Below are positions 8,313 to 18,394 of a stretch of 20,134 bases of DNA, piece after piece; the first letter of the stretch is position 1; each line of letters begins with the position of its first letter. The notes beneath the pieces were generated by a model, which did not search any database, was not told where the DNA came from, and saw nothing but the letters and a program-made list of their open reading frames with translations. The stretch is from the NCBI GenBank assembly GCA_020536535.1, contig JAHLWZ010001095.1, positions 1-20,134 on the forward strand, written 5' to 3'. The translations under genes were made by a program, and so were the position numbers. This DNA comes from Pelomyxa schiedti (Eukaryota > Evosea > Pelobiontida > Pelomyxidae).

Positions 8313-9852
8313 ATGTGCAGCACACAGTGCACGGCGTGCGGGGACCCAGGGGAGCGCGGGGGCGCGGGCGCGGCGTCGTGCGTGCTGGTGGTCGCGTCGT
8401 GGCAGGCCTTCACCGGGAACCGCACGACGGCTGAGCGCATACGGCGGGCCCTGGAGCCCCTGGCGTCGCGCGTGCTCGCGTGCGACGCGTCCGACCCAGC
8501 CGTGACTCCCGATACGGTGCGCGAAATCCACCGCGCCTCCAAGTTGGGCGCGATTGTGGCTCTGCATGCTTATAGAGCTGGAAGGTGTGAGGCTTCTTTT
8601 TTTTTTTTTACCCCTCTACGGCTCCACACTTTTTTTTTCTTTTCGTTTCTTTTTTTTTTCCTGTGGCACTTATGGTAGGAAATTCTCATTTGGCTTTTTT
8701 TTTTTTTTTTTTTTTTTTCAAGGTTACTTGTGAATGTGAAGGAAGTTCCAACGGTTGTGGTATTGGGTGGTACTGATATCAATGTTGATGTGCACAACGA
8801 AAGCAAGCTGGGGGTATTTTTTTCTTTCTTTTTCTTTGTTTATGTTTCCCATCCTTTTCCCACTCCTTCTGTTTTTTACGAATACTTTGAAGCGGATCTA
8901 AGCTTCACCAATCCTTTGTACTGTGGATTGGATTCTCCCTAAGGTGATGAGAGATGTTCTGGAACGAAGCCTGAAAGTTGTTGCTTTCAATTCTGATATG
9001 CTTTCTACATTTTGTGGCTCATTTCCCAACCTAACTTCAAAGGTAAACTCCCTCAATTTCTGTATGCCTTTAACTTAAAACACCTAGGTTGTATGCATCC
9101 CCCCCGCAGCTTTCCTGGAACCAGCGGTACCATTTTCGCTCAGGGAAGCTCTTTCTTTGGAGCCAAGGACTACAACAGTGAGTGAAACCGCCGACTCAAC
9201 TTTGCATCTTTTTGTTCTGGTTTGTGGTATCAGGCCCGTAAAGGACCCTCTGTTTTTAGTTGATGAATTTTCGAGGTGGCACCTCAATGATCCTCATTAC
9301 ACAAATCTACACTATGTTATAATTGGGTATCCTTTCTCTTCTCTTCTTTTTGCAAAGCTCTTATTGCTTCAAGGCCTGAACTTGACAGTTCTACAATGCA
9401 AGCTCTCAGGCAGAAACTACGTGACTCACCCGGAGTTCACTACCATCCACCCCTGCACTCCTCGCATATACACTCTGTTTTCCAGGTATCCCTACACAAA
9501 TACAATTTCGTGCACAAATATGTCGTATTAGGAAGCCGAAGCTTCAGTCAACTCCTCCCTCAGTGAAGGCCTGGCCAATACACTTCTAGAATCTATGCTA
9601 TGTCACTGCCCGTGCATAGGCAGAAGAATACCATCAAACATTTCCACACTCATGGGAGAAGGAGGAATCCAACGTGGGCTCCTATTCAGTACACCAGAGG
9701 ATTTCGTATCACAAGCAAAGCAACTACTAACAAGCCCACAACTCAAGAGAGAGATTGTGAACAACGCCTGGGACTGGGTTTCAACACACCACTCCCTCTC
9801 CAAAGAAAGCTCTGCCTATGCCACAGTACTAAAAGAAATAACTGCGCCATGA
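8313..9852 (+). CDS. GLT1D1: GLT1D1-like glycosyltransferase (GT4 fold)
   Basis: Putative GT-B glycosyltransferase resembling animal glycosyltransferase 1 domain-containing protein 1; donor and acceptor are unknown even in the family. Model: 8313-8584, 8723-8813, 8944-9042, 9088-9326, 9374-9485, 9532-9852 (TGA), 377 residues against about 346 in human. Motifs in order: TGNRTTAERIR near the N-terminus, LHAYRAGR, VLGGTDINVD, VVAFNSDM, LVCGIRPVKDPLFLVDEFS.WH, VIIGPELD, then NSSLSEGLANTLLESM with the GT4 E-x7-E pair (Glu283, Glu291), and GLLFSTPEDFV near the C-terminus. No signal peptide; likely cytosolic. The first two introns (138 and 130 bp) are the longest in the window and very T-rich; the others are 45-47 bp. 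The start is chosen because the Rossmann strand (CVLVVASWQ) begins about 22 residues after this ATG. Confidence 0.9.
8695..8718 (+). repeat. T24 homopolymer at the end of glycosyltransferase intron 1
   Basis: Twenty-four consecutive T directly before the CAAG acceptor (ends 8722). It is an extreme polypyrimidine tract and a likely length-variable or error-prone site. Confidence 0.9.
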
Positions 9853-10033
9853 ACAAATACAAGAAAAAAAAATTTTTTAGACCTGGTCTTTTCCGCCTTG
9901 TTGTTTTGCTCCCCCTGTTTCTCCCATAATGCACCCCACCGGGCAGGTTTTGGCAATTTTAGGCGAGAGAAGACCGCTGAACTTCGGGTTGTGTGCACAG
10001 AAAGCACAAGCGATACATCAAACAAACTTTCCA
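9853..10033. other. Intergenic spacer between glycosyltransferase and small unknown gene
   Basis: 181 bp, beginning with an A9/T6 homopolymer after the stop. An in-frame upstream ATG at 9929 could extend the next gene by 35 codons, so part may be coding. Confidence 0.4.
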
Positions 10034-10400
10034 ATGGAAGATTCCGACGACCTTTGCGAAAATCGCGTCCTTTCGCTGACCTCCGAAAAGGGGGGGCCGC
10101 CTCTTATCGTTCCTTCGATTTGGCCCCGTTACCCCGATGGAGTATTTAGCACGGTGACGACTGTCATTGTCGCAAAGTTTTGCGACACCGGTGGCGAGGA
10201 CTGGCGTGCCAAAACTCCCTCGGGGAATGGGACTAAAATCCCATTCCCATATCGGGATTTCGTTCCTCAGGCAGGTAGTCTGGGGGCGCGGTCCCACCAA
10301 ACAATCCCGCCAGTCGGACGTTTGGGCCGAGGCTCCCCCTCAAAAGGGACCCGGTTCGAGTGATCTAATTGGCACTGACATTATGGGAATGGCTCTATGA
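10034..10400 (+). CDS. Small hypothetical protein, two exons
   Basis: Not recognised. Model: 10034-10261 joined to 10314-10400 (TGA), 104 residues; the 52-bp intron (GTTCCT...GCCAG) joins two frames that are each open and has the usual size and phase. The protein begins MEDSDDL, has a hydrophobic patch (PPLIVPSIWP) and a beta-like VFSTVTTVIVAKF, then Gly/Pro/Lys-rich sequence, and ends DLIGTDIMGMAL. No signal peptide or known motif. An alternative ATG at 9929 adds 35 residues. The minus strand is also open across 9959-10300, and the exon contains two strong inverted repeats, so a structured RNA or the opposite strand cannot be ruled out. It lies between the glycosyltransferase and the convergent RasGEF. 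Confidence 0.4.
10168..10187. repeat. Inverted repeat TGTCGCAAA / TTTGCGACA
   Basis: Perfect 9-bp arms with a 2-nt centre (10177-10178), inside exon 1 of the small hypothetical gene. GC-containing stem; stable as RNA or a palindromic binding site. Confidence 0.75.
10223..10248. repeat. Inverted repeat GGGAATGGGA / TCCCATTCCC
   Basis: Perfect 10-bp arms with a 6-nt loop (10233-10238), 35 bp after the previous hairpin. Two such stems in 81 bp are unusual for a coding exon. Confidence 0.8.
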
Positions 10401-10591
10401 GCCCCCTGCTCGCTTGACGCAACCACGCAACCCACTTTTTTTTTGTTTGGAAAATTGATCAAATGTCTTGTTCAAGAAATCCAGGTTTCATGTCCAGTTT
10501 TGTGTTCTGGGTCTATGTCAAACATGAATTTATTTGTGCTTGACAATAAGTAGCATAAATAAGGTGTTGTGTTTTAGGGTGATGTGAGATG
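10401..10591. other. Convergent intergenic spacer
   Basis: 191 bp between the TGA of the small gene and the TAA of the RasGEF. Contains a T9 run and the probable RasGEF poly(A) signal. No gene seen. Confidence 0.55.
10529..10534 (-). promoter_or_regulatory. Probable poly(A) signal of the RasGEF gene
   Basis: AATAAA on the minus strand, about 58 nt beyond the RasGEF stop codon. Confidence 0.5.
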
Positions 10592-13500
10592 TTACAAATC
10601 GGCAGGTTCGCATTGGGAGGAAAGCCGTTCCAACTGTGAAGCAAAGTGTTAAAATTGACAGGGAGATAAAGGAATGATACCTGTTCGTCTGTGGGTGTCT
10701 TCACGTTCTGTAAATACTTCTGCAAGTCAAATATCTTTTTGAATCTGTACTCGAACTTGCTTGATCTCAGAAGCATTCCAAAGACCTGTGATAGGAGGTC
10801 CAAGTTGTGGAAATTCACATGTTGCTTGTTCGAGGGCAACATTTTGGGGTTATCCTCAATGTAGATAAGATCGCGGAGCCATAGTACTGGAAAAAACCCG
10901 GATGTGAGGCTCACTAGTTAGAAAATTATGTGTACTAACCAACATATGGTATAAAAGGAACAGCCTCTGTCTGAGAAACTAACAAGGTAACTTCTCGCAG
11001 TCTACAGAAGTTGCCTTCAGCAGACATAAACTCTGACAATGCCTCAAACATTTGAACATCGGATCGAGGGACTTCCTAAACAAATTTAGAACCAAAGGGG
11101 GACAGGAAGCTGTGACCTTCCAAGTTCTTTTCAGACGATATATATGGCGGCGTTGGAGAGCAAAGATAATTTCAGCAGCGGTATTGAAGTTGTTATATTG
11201 TTTGCATTGCTAGAGTTCTTAATGAAGGGTTAGAATGAAGGGAAAAGTACTTTTGCTGTTTGTATCCAGCGACTTATGGCACATGCTCTCATTTTAATAT
11301 TAGAGTGTGTGACTATTTCATAAGCAACCCAGTAGGACATCTACAAAGTAATGTTGGATAGAATTGTTGCCAAAGGTTATACCTTATTAGAAAAGCTTGT
11401 GTACTGAGACAAGTTTGTCTTTCTGTCAGGGAACTTTTCCCAAGACTTTGTATAGGCGCAATAAGCATGGAGGTTGGGAATAGGAAGCAAACCTTGAAGG
11501 AAAGGTCTTGTATACTGATTGCAGACACCAATGTGTGGGCCAATATTGTTAGTTGTCTGGCCAGTTCATTTGGGTGAATATCCATAAGGGAATAACCTTT
11601 CCTGGGGTCTTTCTATATTGGTTTGTGTGCTTCTGTTAGAATTGGAAATATGGCTTGGATTGAGTTACTGGGGTCTTTGGAATAAGAGGCTCTGGCCAAG
11701 TTTCCCGCTCCTTTTGGTTACATTACGACATGATGATTTCTTGTGATCTTTACCTGAGGAGTCATGGTAAACAGGTACAAAGAATGTGTATTCTTGAACT
11801 CCATTTTTCCTTTGGGATGGAAAATGACTCTCTGCTGAAGGAGTTCATTGCCCAAGTCAAGTATTTTCTTTACTGAAAGGTGCATTTGTTCTTTTGCTAG
11901 AAGCACAACCTCTTCTCCTACACTTAAAATTGGCAAAATGACAAAGTACAAAATAGGTAATACCTATAAAAGATTGTGGGAAATTTTGTATATTTCTTGT
12001 GTGCGCCCGGCAATAGCTCGAGTACTTCCACAGTTTTGTCAAATTTTGAAGAACCTCGGCCTCTTCTAGTGCTTTCACATCAAGAAGTAAAGACCTGTGA
12101 AATGTTGGAAAAGTAAGAGGCTAGCAATAGAAATAAAGGAGAGGGAAGACTACAATTTAGGATCAGTGCAAGTCTGAAGAAGACTGGGAGATGTGGTTAC
12201 TGGAGCATTGGAAGCATCACCTTCCAACTGTGGCTTCTTTTTCTTAAGTTTAACTAATCCAAAAAGTTGGTTTTTCTGCTCACCAATTAGTTATGGGACA
12301 TGAAGATGCATGAAGTCACATACAGCAACATTGAGATCCAGTGAAGGAGAATTGGATCCCTCTATTGAGTGGTTTGGAGAAACAATAGGTGGTGAGGCAC
12401 TTGGAGAAACAGATCCCGAACGTGGTGATTGTGCCTTGTTGTTGTTAGGTTTATTAATATAAATGCAGCACAAACAGTGACTAATTTGAAGGCTGGGTCT
12501 CCTGCAGTAAGCAATTGCAAAGACTCGTCATGAGACTTGAAACCATTAAAAAAAATGGGAGCAAAGCTGAGGAACTTGCTTACTAGGGAGCTAAGAAGTT
12601 TGGTTTTCAGCCTAGCCTTCAGTGTATTCCCCAGTGCCTGATGCTCTTTTTTCAGCACCAAGAAAAAGAAGTTTAAAAATTGACTAGCAATGCTATTCCA
12701 CTCGAAACTGAAGTTTTGTTGAATATCTGCCCACTGTACTAGGCACTTTAAAATTCTGGAAAACTATCATGTAACAAATGCCAGGAATACAAGAACTTAC
12801 TGTTCTTGTAGGCAATTCAACTGTGAGGGATCCAATGGATTTTCTGGGCTGGGATTTTCATATCTTAGGAAGAATATTAAGTAAATATATCTTGTAGGCT
12901 GTTGGGTAACTTGCTCAACAATGTTGACACAAACTCTTCAGTCGTCAAAAAGTAATGATGTGTGAGAAGGATAACAGGAAATTTCTGTACTGTGTGAAGA
13001 TTACACTGAATATGGACAATGGTAATCGTGTGTACCATCATTAATTACAGCAAAATGCAACAAATCCTGAGGTAAACCTCCTTCTAGCTTTTTCACACCA
13101 GGAGAAGTTTCTAAGAACAGATCAGACTTCTGCAAGTTCAGGAGTGACAAAACCTGAAAAAGAAAGGCCGGTTGGAGCAGGGAGCTGTGTAAACGGGGCT
13201 ATATCTGGCTTTAGTAAAAGCAACTTAGGTGCTGGGCTTAATGGTGTGGAGGAAGATGATGATTGTGTTACAGTGGAGCTTGGTCCTGATCCAGACCCCA
13301 CTTTCAAGTTCTGCTGGTGGCTCATTGCATCCACAGGAGTGCCAATAACAGCAGTTTGAGTCTCTTGATCAAACCCCTGTAAGCACATAGACAACTCCCA
13401 TGTATATATAACAGGAACAGAGCTGCTCCGAATAATTTTAGAGGGTGCAGAGGGTGTATGTTTGGTAGTGCTGTCCACTGTCTTGGGTGGGTTTGTAGTC

Positions 13501-14679
13501 TTAGGTTTTTTTTTTGGAAAAAGATAAATGAATTAAAAAATTAAATAATGAACTACCTTTTCTTGTGAAAGATGTACATTATTACAACATTGCTGTAAAT
13601 CTTGTAAGGAGGAAGACCTTACTCTAATTGAGGTTATTTAATGCAGGTAAAAATGAGAAATACCTGAAAAAGGCCTTTCTTTTATTTACAGATGCTTTGC
13701 TATAGATACAGTTTGGGCCTGGTGTGCTGCAACACCTTTGTGAGTATTCTGGCACTTCAGGGGTACTGAAGGATATTCCTGTGACATGCCTGGTTCCAGA
13801 ATGAACTGGTAGCAAGCTGCGTGCGTTTGGCAGTAGTTGTAGTGGCACCTGGCGAGTGGGCTTTGCCATATAAGTGATGCCGTGGCATAAGCAGGTACAT
13901 GACCTCACAGTCAATCCAACAGTACTGTGGCTCTTGCTTTTGCTGATGGGAGTACCAAAAGAGTCATTGTGTGATTCAGAGTTGGTTGAATTGGGGTCAC
14001 TATATGCAGAGATAGGTTGCATTACACAGCTATGGTGCCTGGCATGACGTGAAATTGGGTGGGGTGCAGCTGGAACTGGGGGAGGAGGGCCACGATGAGG
14101 AGAAAGGAAAGAGTTAGAACAACTAAAGGACACACTCGGTGTGAGTGCTTTTGACGTAGGTGGTGAAGACTTGGATCGAGTACCAGGCAAATCTTGTATG
14201 ACAGCACTTCGTATTGGTGTTTGCGTTAGAGGAGAGCAACTTCTGGCAATATAAGGTGGAGATTGCGTGGGTGAAAGCATGTTGCTGGTGGAAGACGGTG
14301 TGATTACAATACAGGGAGATGAGGTGGGTGGGGGTGGAGCTGCATACAGAGGAACCTGAAGAGAGTCCCATGGTTTAGGGGGGACGTTTGTCAGGTTTGG
14401 AGATGAGGCCGTGGCTGTAATGTGCTGAGGTATGGGGATAGAAGACAGGGTAGGGTCAGAATCTTGTTTCAGTGGGTGCATAAGGCCTGGTGGCATACTG
14501 TGATGGCCCACATGGTGCCTGTGCGTTCTAGGGCTTAGTGTATTTACAGTAAATACCACCGGGGGTGTGTTAGGCAAAGGCCGTGACGGCGGAGCGTGCA
14601 CAAGCGGCGACTGAGTAGCAGTAAGAGTGTTGCGCCTCTCACGGGCACAAGACAATATGGGTGACGCTGTGGTAGCCAC
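10592..14679 (-). CDS. Ras guanine-nucleotide exchange factor (REM + CDC25 domains), 20 exons
   Basis: Promotes GDP release from Ras-family GTPases. Exons: 14679-13664, 13623-13557, 13499-13225, 13184-13036, 12989-12911, 12863-12801, 12755-12584, 12535-12482, 12434-12324, 12275-12154, 12094-11964, 11917-11754, 11710-11669, 11612-11493, 11445-11383, 11340-11251, 11209-11117, 11075-10940, 10886-10681, 10633-10592 (TAA); 1064 residues, introns 40-59 bp, all phases consistent. Residues 1 to about 430 are Pro/Ser/Thr/His-rich and disordered. The REM (RasGEF-N) domain is at about 465-600 (LEGGLPQDLLHF, ILLTHHYFLTTEEFVSTLL, ILKCLVQWAD). Residues about 625-815 are an unassigned linker. CDC25 occupies about 820-1064: HPNELARQLTIL, FSNKMSYWVAYEIV, NNFNTAAEIIFALQ, RLKRTW, LWLRDLIYIEDNP. 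The linker may contain a small helical domain I do not recognise. Divergent from the sedolisin gene. Confidence 0.93.
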
Positions 14680-14961
14680 TTGTGACGTATTCTCAAACGC
14701 ACGCGGGTCTTCGACACCGGTGCCTCCTTGATTGTTTTTCGGTGCAATTTCACCGCGGGTGTGAGAACGATTTGATTTTTATGAATAAAAAAATGAATAA
14801 TGTACGAAAACGCGTGACGGGTGGGACAACGGCCGGCGTAAGGTGTCAAAGTTTGGCAGGAGTTCCCTGCGCTGCCAGTTCAAAACGGTGGTTTGCTCAT
14901 TATTTTGGTAAAATCCACAAACAAGCACTGACTGGTGTCGTGAGATACGGGCACGTTGTCC
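14680..14961. promoter_or_regulatory. Divergent promoter region between RasGEF and S53 peptidase
   Basis: 282 bp between ATGs at 14679 (minus) and 14962 (plus). Mixed GC-rich stretches and an AT-rich core (around 14770-14805) that could host TATA-like elements for either gene. No coding potential recognised. Confidence 0.45.
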
Positions 14962-17726
14962 ATGGCAGTCACGATTCGGAGGGTGGCACTACGTATGGCG
15001 GGGATCTTGGTTGTTGTGGCACTTTTCATTGAGTTGGCCTTGTCTGATAGTGCTCCTGCATGCATTTTGGACGGTCTGCATCCTTGGACTTGACTTTGCT
15101 TGTAATGTGAATGCAGGTAACTGCAGAGGAAGCGACTGGGTACAGCGAGAACGAGCAGATGAGGATGAAGATATACGGCTGATATTTGCGGTGCAACAGG
15201 TTTTTCAGTCCTCAGTCCTTGCACATATCTGAACAAAACAAGAGAAACATCGATAAACTTCATGACACTGTTCACAAACTGGCTCTCAGCAAAGGAGTAA
15301 GTAGAAAATACATGACTCTTAATGATGTTCATGACCTAACAGCAGACCTAGAAGCAGGTTTGTAGTGTAATGCTTACTTAAGCTTAAATAACATTCAACT
15401 AAGAGGAATTTGTATTCACCTGGCTCAACTCCAATGGTTTCAAGGACATCAAGCATAACATTGGAGGCTTCTTTGAGGCAACACATAAAGTATCAACAGT
15501 TGACGAACTTCTAAGTGCTGAGTTCTGGCGATTTTATTCGCCGTTAATGGACCTAACAATAACAGTGTGTAATTACAAAGGCAAAATTGTTTTAATCCCG
15601 TTCTGTAGCGTTCTCTTCAGTACTCTCTTCCTGCAGATTTGGAGCCCTACATAGACTTTGTGGGCGCCACACAGTTTCCACTTACAAGATTGCCAGAACC
15701 CTGTAGATTCCTTTCTAATGATAAAAATCCTCCTCGAAATTCGACCACACCTCCTTTGCTCAAGCAGTTTTACTCTAGTGTGTATGATGCCATTGCGATA
15801 CTGCTTACTATCTATCATTAGTGGGTGATGAATTACGAGTTGTCGATGACAAGTCATCACAATCTCTTTTCGAGGCTCTAAGCCAAAGCTTTTCTCCTGA
15901 TGATTTGACTGCATTCCTTTCAAAATATAATATTCCTGACTACAAGGTACATAAAACACGTTTCCTTACTTGACAATTTCACGAACCACACAGGTCGGTG
16001 AAATAATCGGTCCTAACGATCCTGGAATGGTTGTACTCTTGTTACACGTTTCATTTTCTAATGTTGTACTTGTTCTTAGTGCAAAATCGATCCCAATTAT
16101 TGTGTAGAAGCTAATCTTGACGTGCAATACATGTTGGCACTTTGCCAGGTGCAGTAAATTATTCCTATTGAATAACTAACACGTCGTAGGCCCCGACTAC
16201 ATACTGGAGGTAATTGAGTAGTTATAAGTAGTTTCCGTTCAGTTTCTGTTAGTATTCCCATGTCTGTTACTGGAGACATATTCTTGTCCTGGATTCTTGG
16301 TTAGAACCTTTCATAACTAAAGTTTTAATTCTTGAAAAGATGTTGGTGCCAAAGAAAATCCGCCATTGGTTGTCAAATTGTCTTAAGCATGACATTTTAC
16401 TCACTTTACCTTAGGTTCACTCCATTTCATACGGCGGTATCTTACCTTCCATTTTTCCTAGACACTCAGTTCATTGAACAGGTCCCGAAACTGAATTCAA
16501 TAAAAATGTATCCCGATCCATCAATTTCTTTACTACTAACAGAATAAATCTCAGCTCGTGCGCAGAGTGGATGACGAGATAGCCAAGTTGTCTGGTAATA
16601 CAAGCTCTTTCTCTGAACGTTCTTAATAAACCTTAGCTCGCGGAATTACGGTTATTGTGGCTAGCGGTGACGACGGGGTAGCTGGATTTGCTGCCAGAAA
16701 CAATCCAGCGCTATGTGGCTTTTCAGCATCGTAACTTAGGGGCGTCCACAACGTCCACTAATGCCTCTGAAGGTACCCGGCACAGTTACCGCACGTCATT
16801 GCTGTTGGTGCCACAATGGGACCAGAGTATGGCAGCTCTGAGATTGCGTGCACATCAGACATGGGTACTCACTTCTTGTTCTACAATAACTCCCACTTAC
16901 TCTTCAACAGGAGGAACAATAACCACAGGTCTACAAAAGCCGCTTTTTTTTCCTTGACATTACAAAGGGGGAGGATTTTCGCAGTACTTTGTAGCACCCA
17001 AGTGGCAAGATAATGCAATAAAAGCGTATTTGGATAAAGCTCCTCAGCTTCCCCCTCTCAGTGCTTTCAACTCCAAGGTACTATAACAACCAGTTACAAC
17101 CACTAATAAAAAGCTTTAGGGTCGGGCTTATCCAGATGTTTCCATGGTTTATTTACATCCTCTCATTATTTTCCTAAACTGTACAGATGGGACACAATTA
17201 TGTTGTCAATATTGGAGGGAACTGGTACCAAGTCAGTGGAAGTTCCGGTAACATACCATTTATCCGTTGATATCCTCTCATCTGACTTGTAAACTAGCTT
17301 CTTCACCAGTGTTTGCTGCCCTCGTGACACTCATCAATGGAGAGCGAATCAAACAAGGAAAGCCATCACTTGGCTGGCTCACTCCAATTGTAAAATTCCA
17401 CTTCCCCAAGTAACTACCCCTAATTTTCTACCCCCAGCTGTATCAACTCGGTGAAGACCACCCAGAGATATTCAACGATGTCACCAAGGGAAGGTACTCT
17501 TTTTACTGACTACCACACCCAGTCCTCACGCATTCCTTAGAAACAACTGCTGTGCCGGTAATAAAGAGAGCGTCGTATGTTGCAAGCACGGATTCACATG
17601 TAATCCCCCATCCCCTCCCACCAACTAGCTCATTTTATCTACACAGCAACACCCGGCTGGGATCCCGTCACCGGCTTCGGCTCCGTCAACTACGTCAAGC
17701 TCAAAGAGGCCCTCCTTGAAGTCTAG
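14962..17726 (+). CDS. TPP1: Tripeptidyl-peptidase 1-like serine-carboxyl peptidase (sedolisin, family S53), 24 exons
   Basis: Acid lysosomal/secreted protease removing N-terminal tripeptides. Exons: 14962-15073, 15117-15199, 15243-15357, 15404-15564, 15621-15777, 15822-15946, 15994-16029, 16080-16148, 16190-16209, 16253-16299, 16340-16368, 16415-16436, 16482-16507, 16555-16594, 16637-16730, 16773-16864, 16911-16928, 16968-17077, 17120-17146, 17187-17247, 17298-17389, 17438-17493, 17541-17599, 17647-17726 (TAG); 576 residues (human TPP1 563). A signal peptide (VVVALFIELALS) precedes a pro-kumamolisin prodomain (NIDKLHDTVHKLAL, TLNDVHDL). Catalytic Glu273 and Asp277 lie in VEANLDVQY, the oxyanion Asp359 in VASGDDG, nucleophile Ser481 in SGSSASSPVF. 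The Ca2+ site is FNDVTKG plus PGWDPVTGFG. Family members usually have SGTSAS; Thr is Ser here. Intron 1 has an alternative donor at 15047. Introns 39-56 bp. Confidence 0.95.
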
Positions 17727-17812
17727 TTAGATTTACTGCCCGTAACACATGCACCAGAACATTGCTGCCAAAAATAAATAAATTAAAAAAAAAGTTTTTT
17801 TTTTTGACGAAG
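17727..17812. other. Convergent spacer with tandem poly(A) signals
   Basis: 86 bp between the peptidase TAG and the TGA of the minus-strand RD-rich frame. Overlapping AATAAA at 17773-17778 and 17777-17782 on the plus strand, about 47 bp after the peptidase stop, is its likely poly(A) signal. A/T homopolymers follow. Confidence 0.55.
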
Positions 17813-18394
17813 TCAGTGGTTTTTGTAGTGCTTGTTGTCTTGGTGAGAGTGAAACCCACGGCCTCTGTCGTGGTACCTTTCGTGATGATGGTTGCTATCA
17901 CTGTGGTGGTTCTCACTGTCTCTATCTCTGTCACTGTAATGGTTGTCCCTGTCCCTGTCTCTGGGTGCTGGGTAGTGACCACGGCGGCGTGAGGGATGGT
18001 AGTGATCACTGTGGGTATTGCTGCTGGCACTACTGCTGCTACTGCTACTTGGTTCTCGTTCTCCGGCTCGAGCTTCTTTGGGCTTGTCAATGTGCCCTGC
18101 TTCTTTGATTACTGTCACTGTGGAATGGGGTACGGCCACATGTGCACTGGGTGCTGCAAAGGGATGCGGGGTAGCTGCTGCCGAGTTTCCAGGTGCGGCA
18201 TTGTAGGAGTGGGTGGTAGTGGTGCCACAGTTGTTGTTGTTGTTCCTGTTGTTGTTACTGTTGTTGGCTTGGCAGTAGGAGCTCCGGCTGATGGTGCTGG
18301 TGCTGCGTGACGGTGTATGTCCTCCAATACTAAACCTCTGTTGGCAGAACTTTTCGTAAAATTGCTGGGCACCCATGACCTGAAGTAATGTCAT
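17813..18394 (-). CDS. Ser/Asn/His/Arg-Asp-rich open frame, probably the 3' exon of the PIN gene
   Basis: 193 codons without a stop from ATG 18394 to TGA 17813-17815. It begins with an ordinary-looking segment (QQFYEKFCQQRFSIGG), then Asn/Thr/Ala low complexity, a seven-Ser run, and a charged tail of RDRDRD and HHSDSNHHHER type, like the disordered tails of RNA-processing factors. It lies in the same frame as the PIN exon, 4 nt beyond that exon's TGA, and ends 87 bp from the convergent peptidase gene, matching the tight spacing elsewhere. This supports a common gene, but the joint is unexplained. Because the DNA is low-complexity, a Thr-rich frame on the same strand is also mostly open, so this reading is not certain. 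Confidence 0.5.
   Translation of the reverse strand: MTLLQVMGAQQFYEKFCQQRFSIGGHTPSRSTSTISRSSYCQANNSNNNRNNNNNCGTTTTHSYNAAPGNSAAATPHPFAAPSAHVAVPHSTVTVIKEAGHIDKPKEARAGEREPSSSSSSSASSNTHSDHYHPSRRRGHYPAPRDRDRDNHYSDRDRDSENHHSDSNHHHERYHDRGRGFHSHQDNKHYKNH

Noticed and set aside
10353-10361. GGTTCGAGT, resembling a tRNA T-loop
   Set aside because: No cloverleaf arms, anticodon stem or acceptor pairing can be found around it; it lies in an exon of the small hypothetical gene.
13067-13127. RasGEF intron 13127-13067 joining FVTPELAE directly to DLLHF
   Set aside because: Phase-compatible, but it would delete the start of the REM domain; the 40-bp intron 13224-13185 keeps that segment and all later phases.
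17701-18090. Thr/Val-rich 130-codon minus frame overlapping the RD-rich tail
   Set aside because: A frame-shifted reading of low-complexity DNA that runs through the polyT/A spacer into the end of the convergent peptidase gene.
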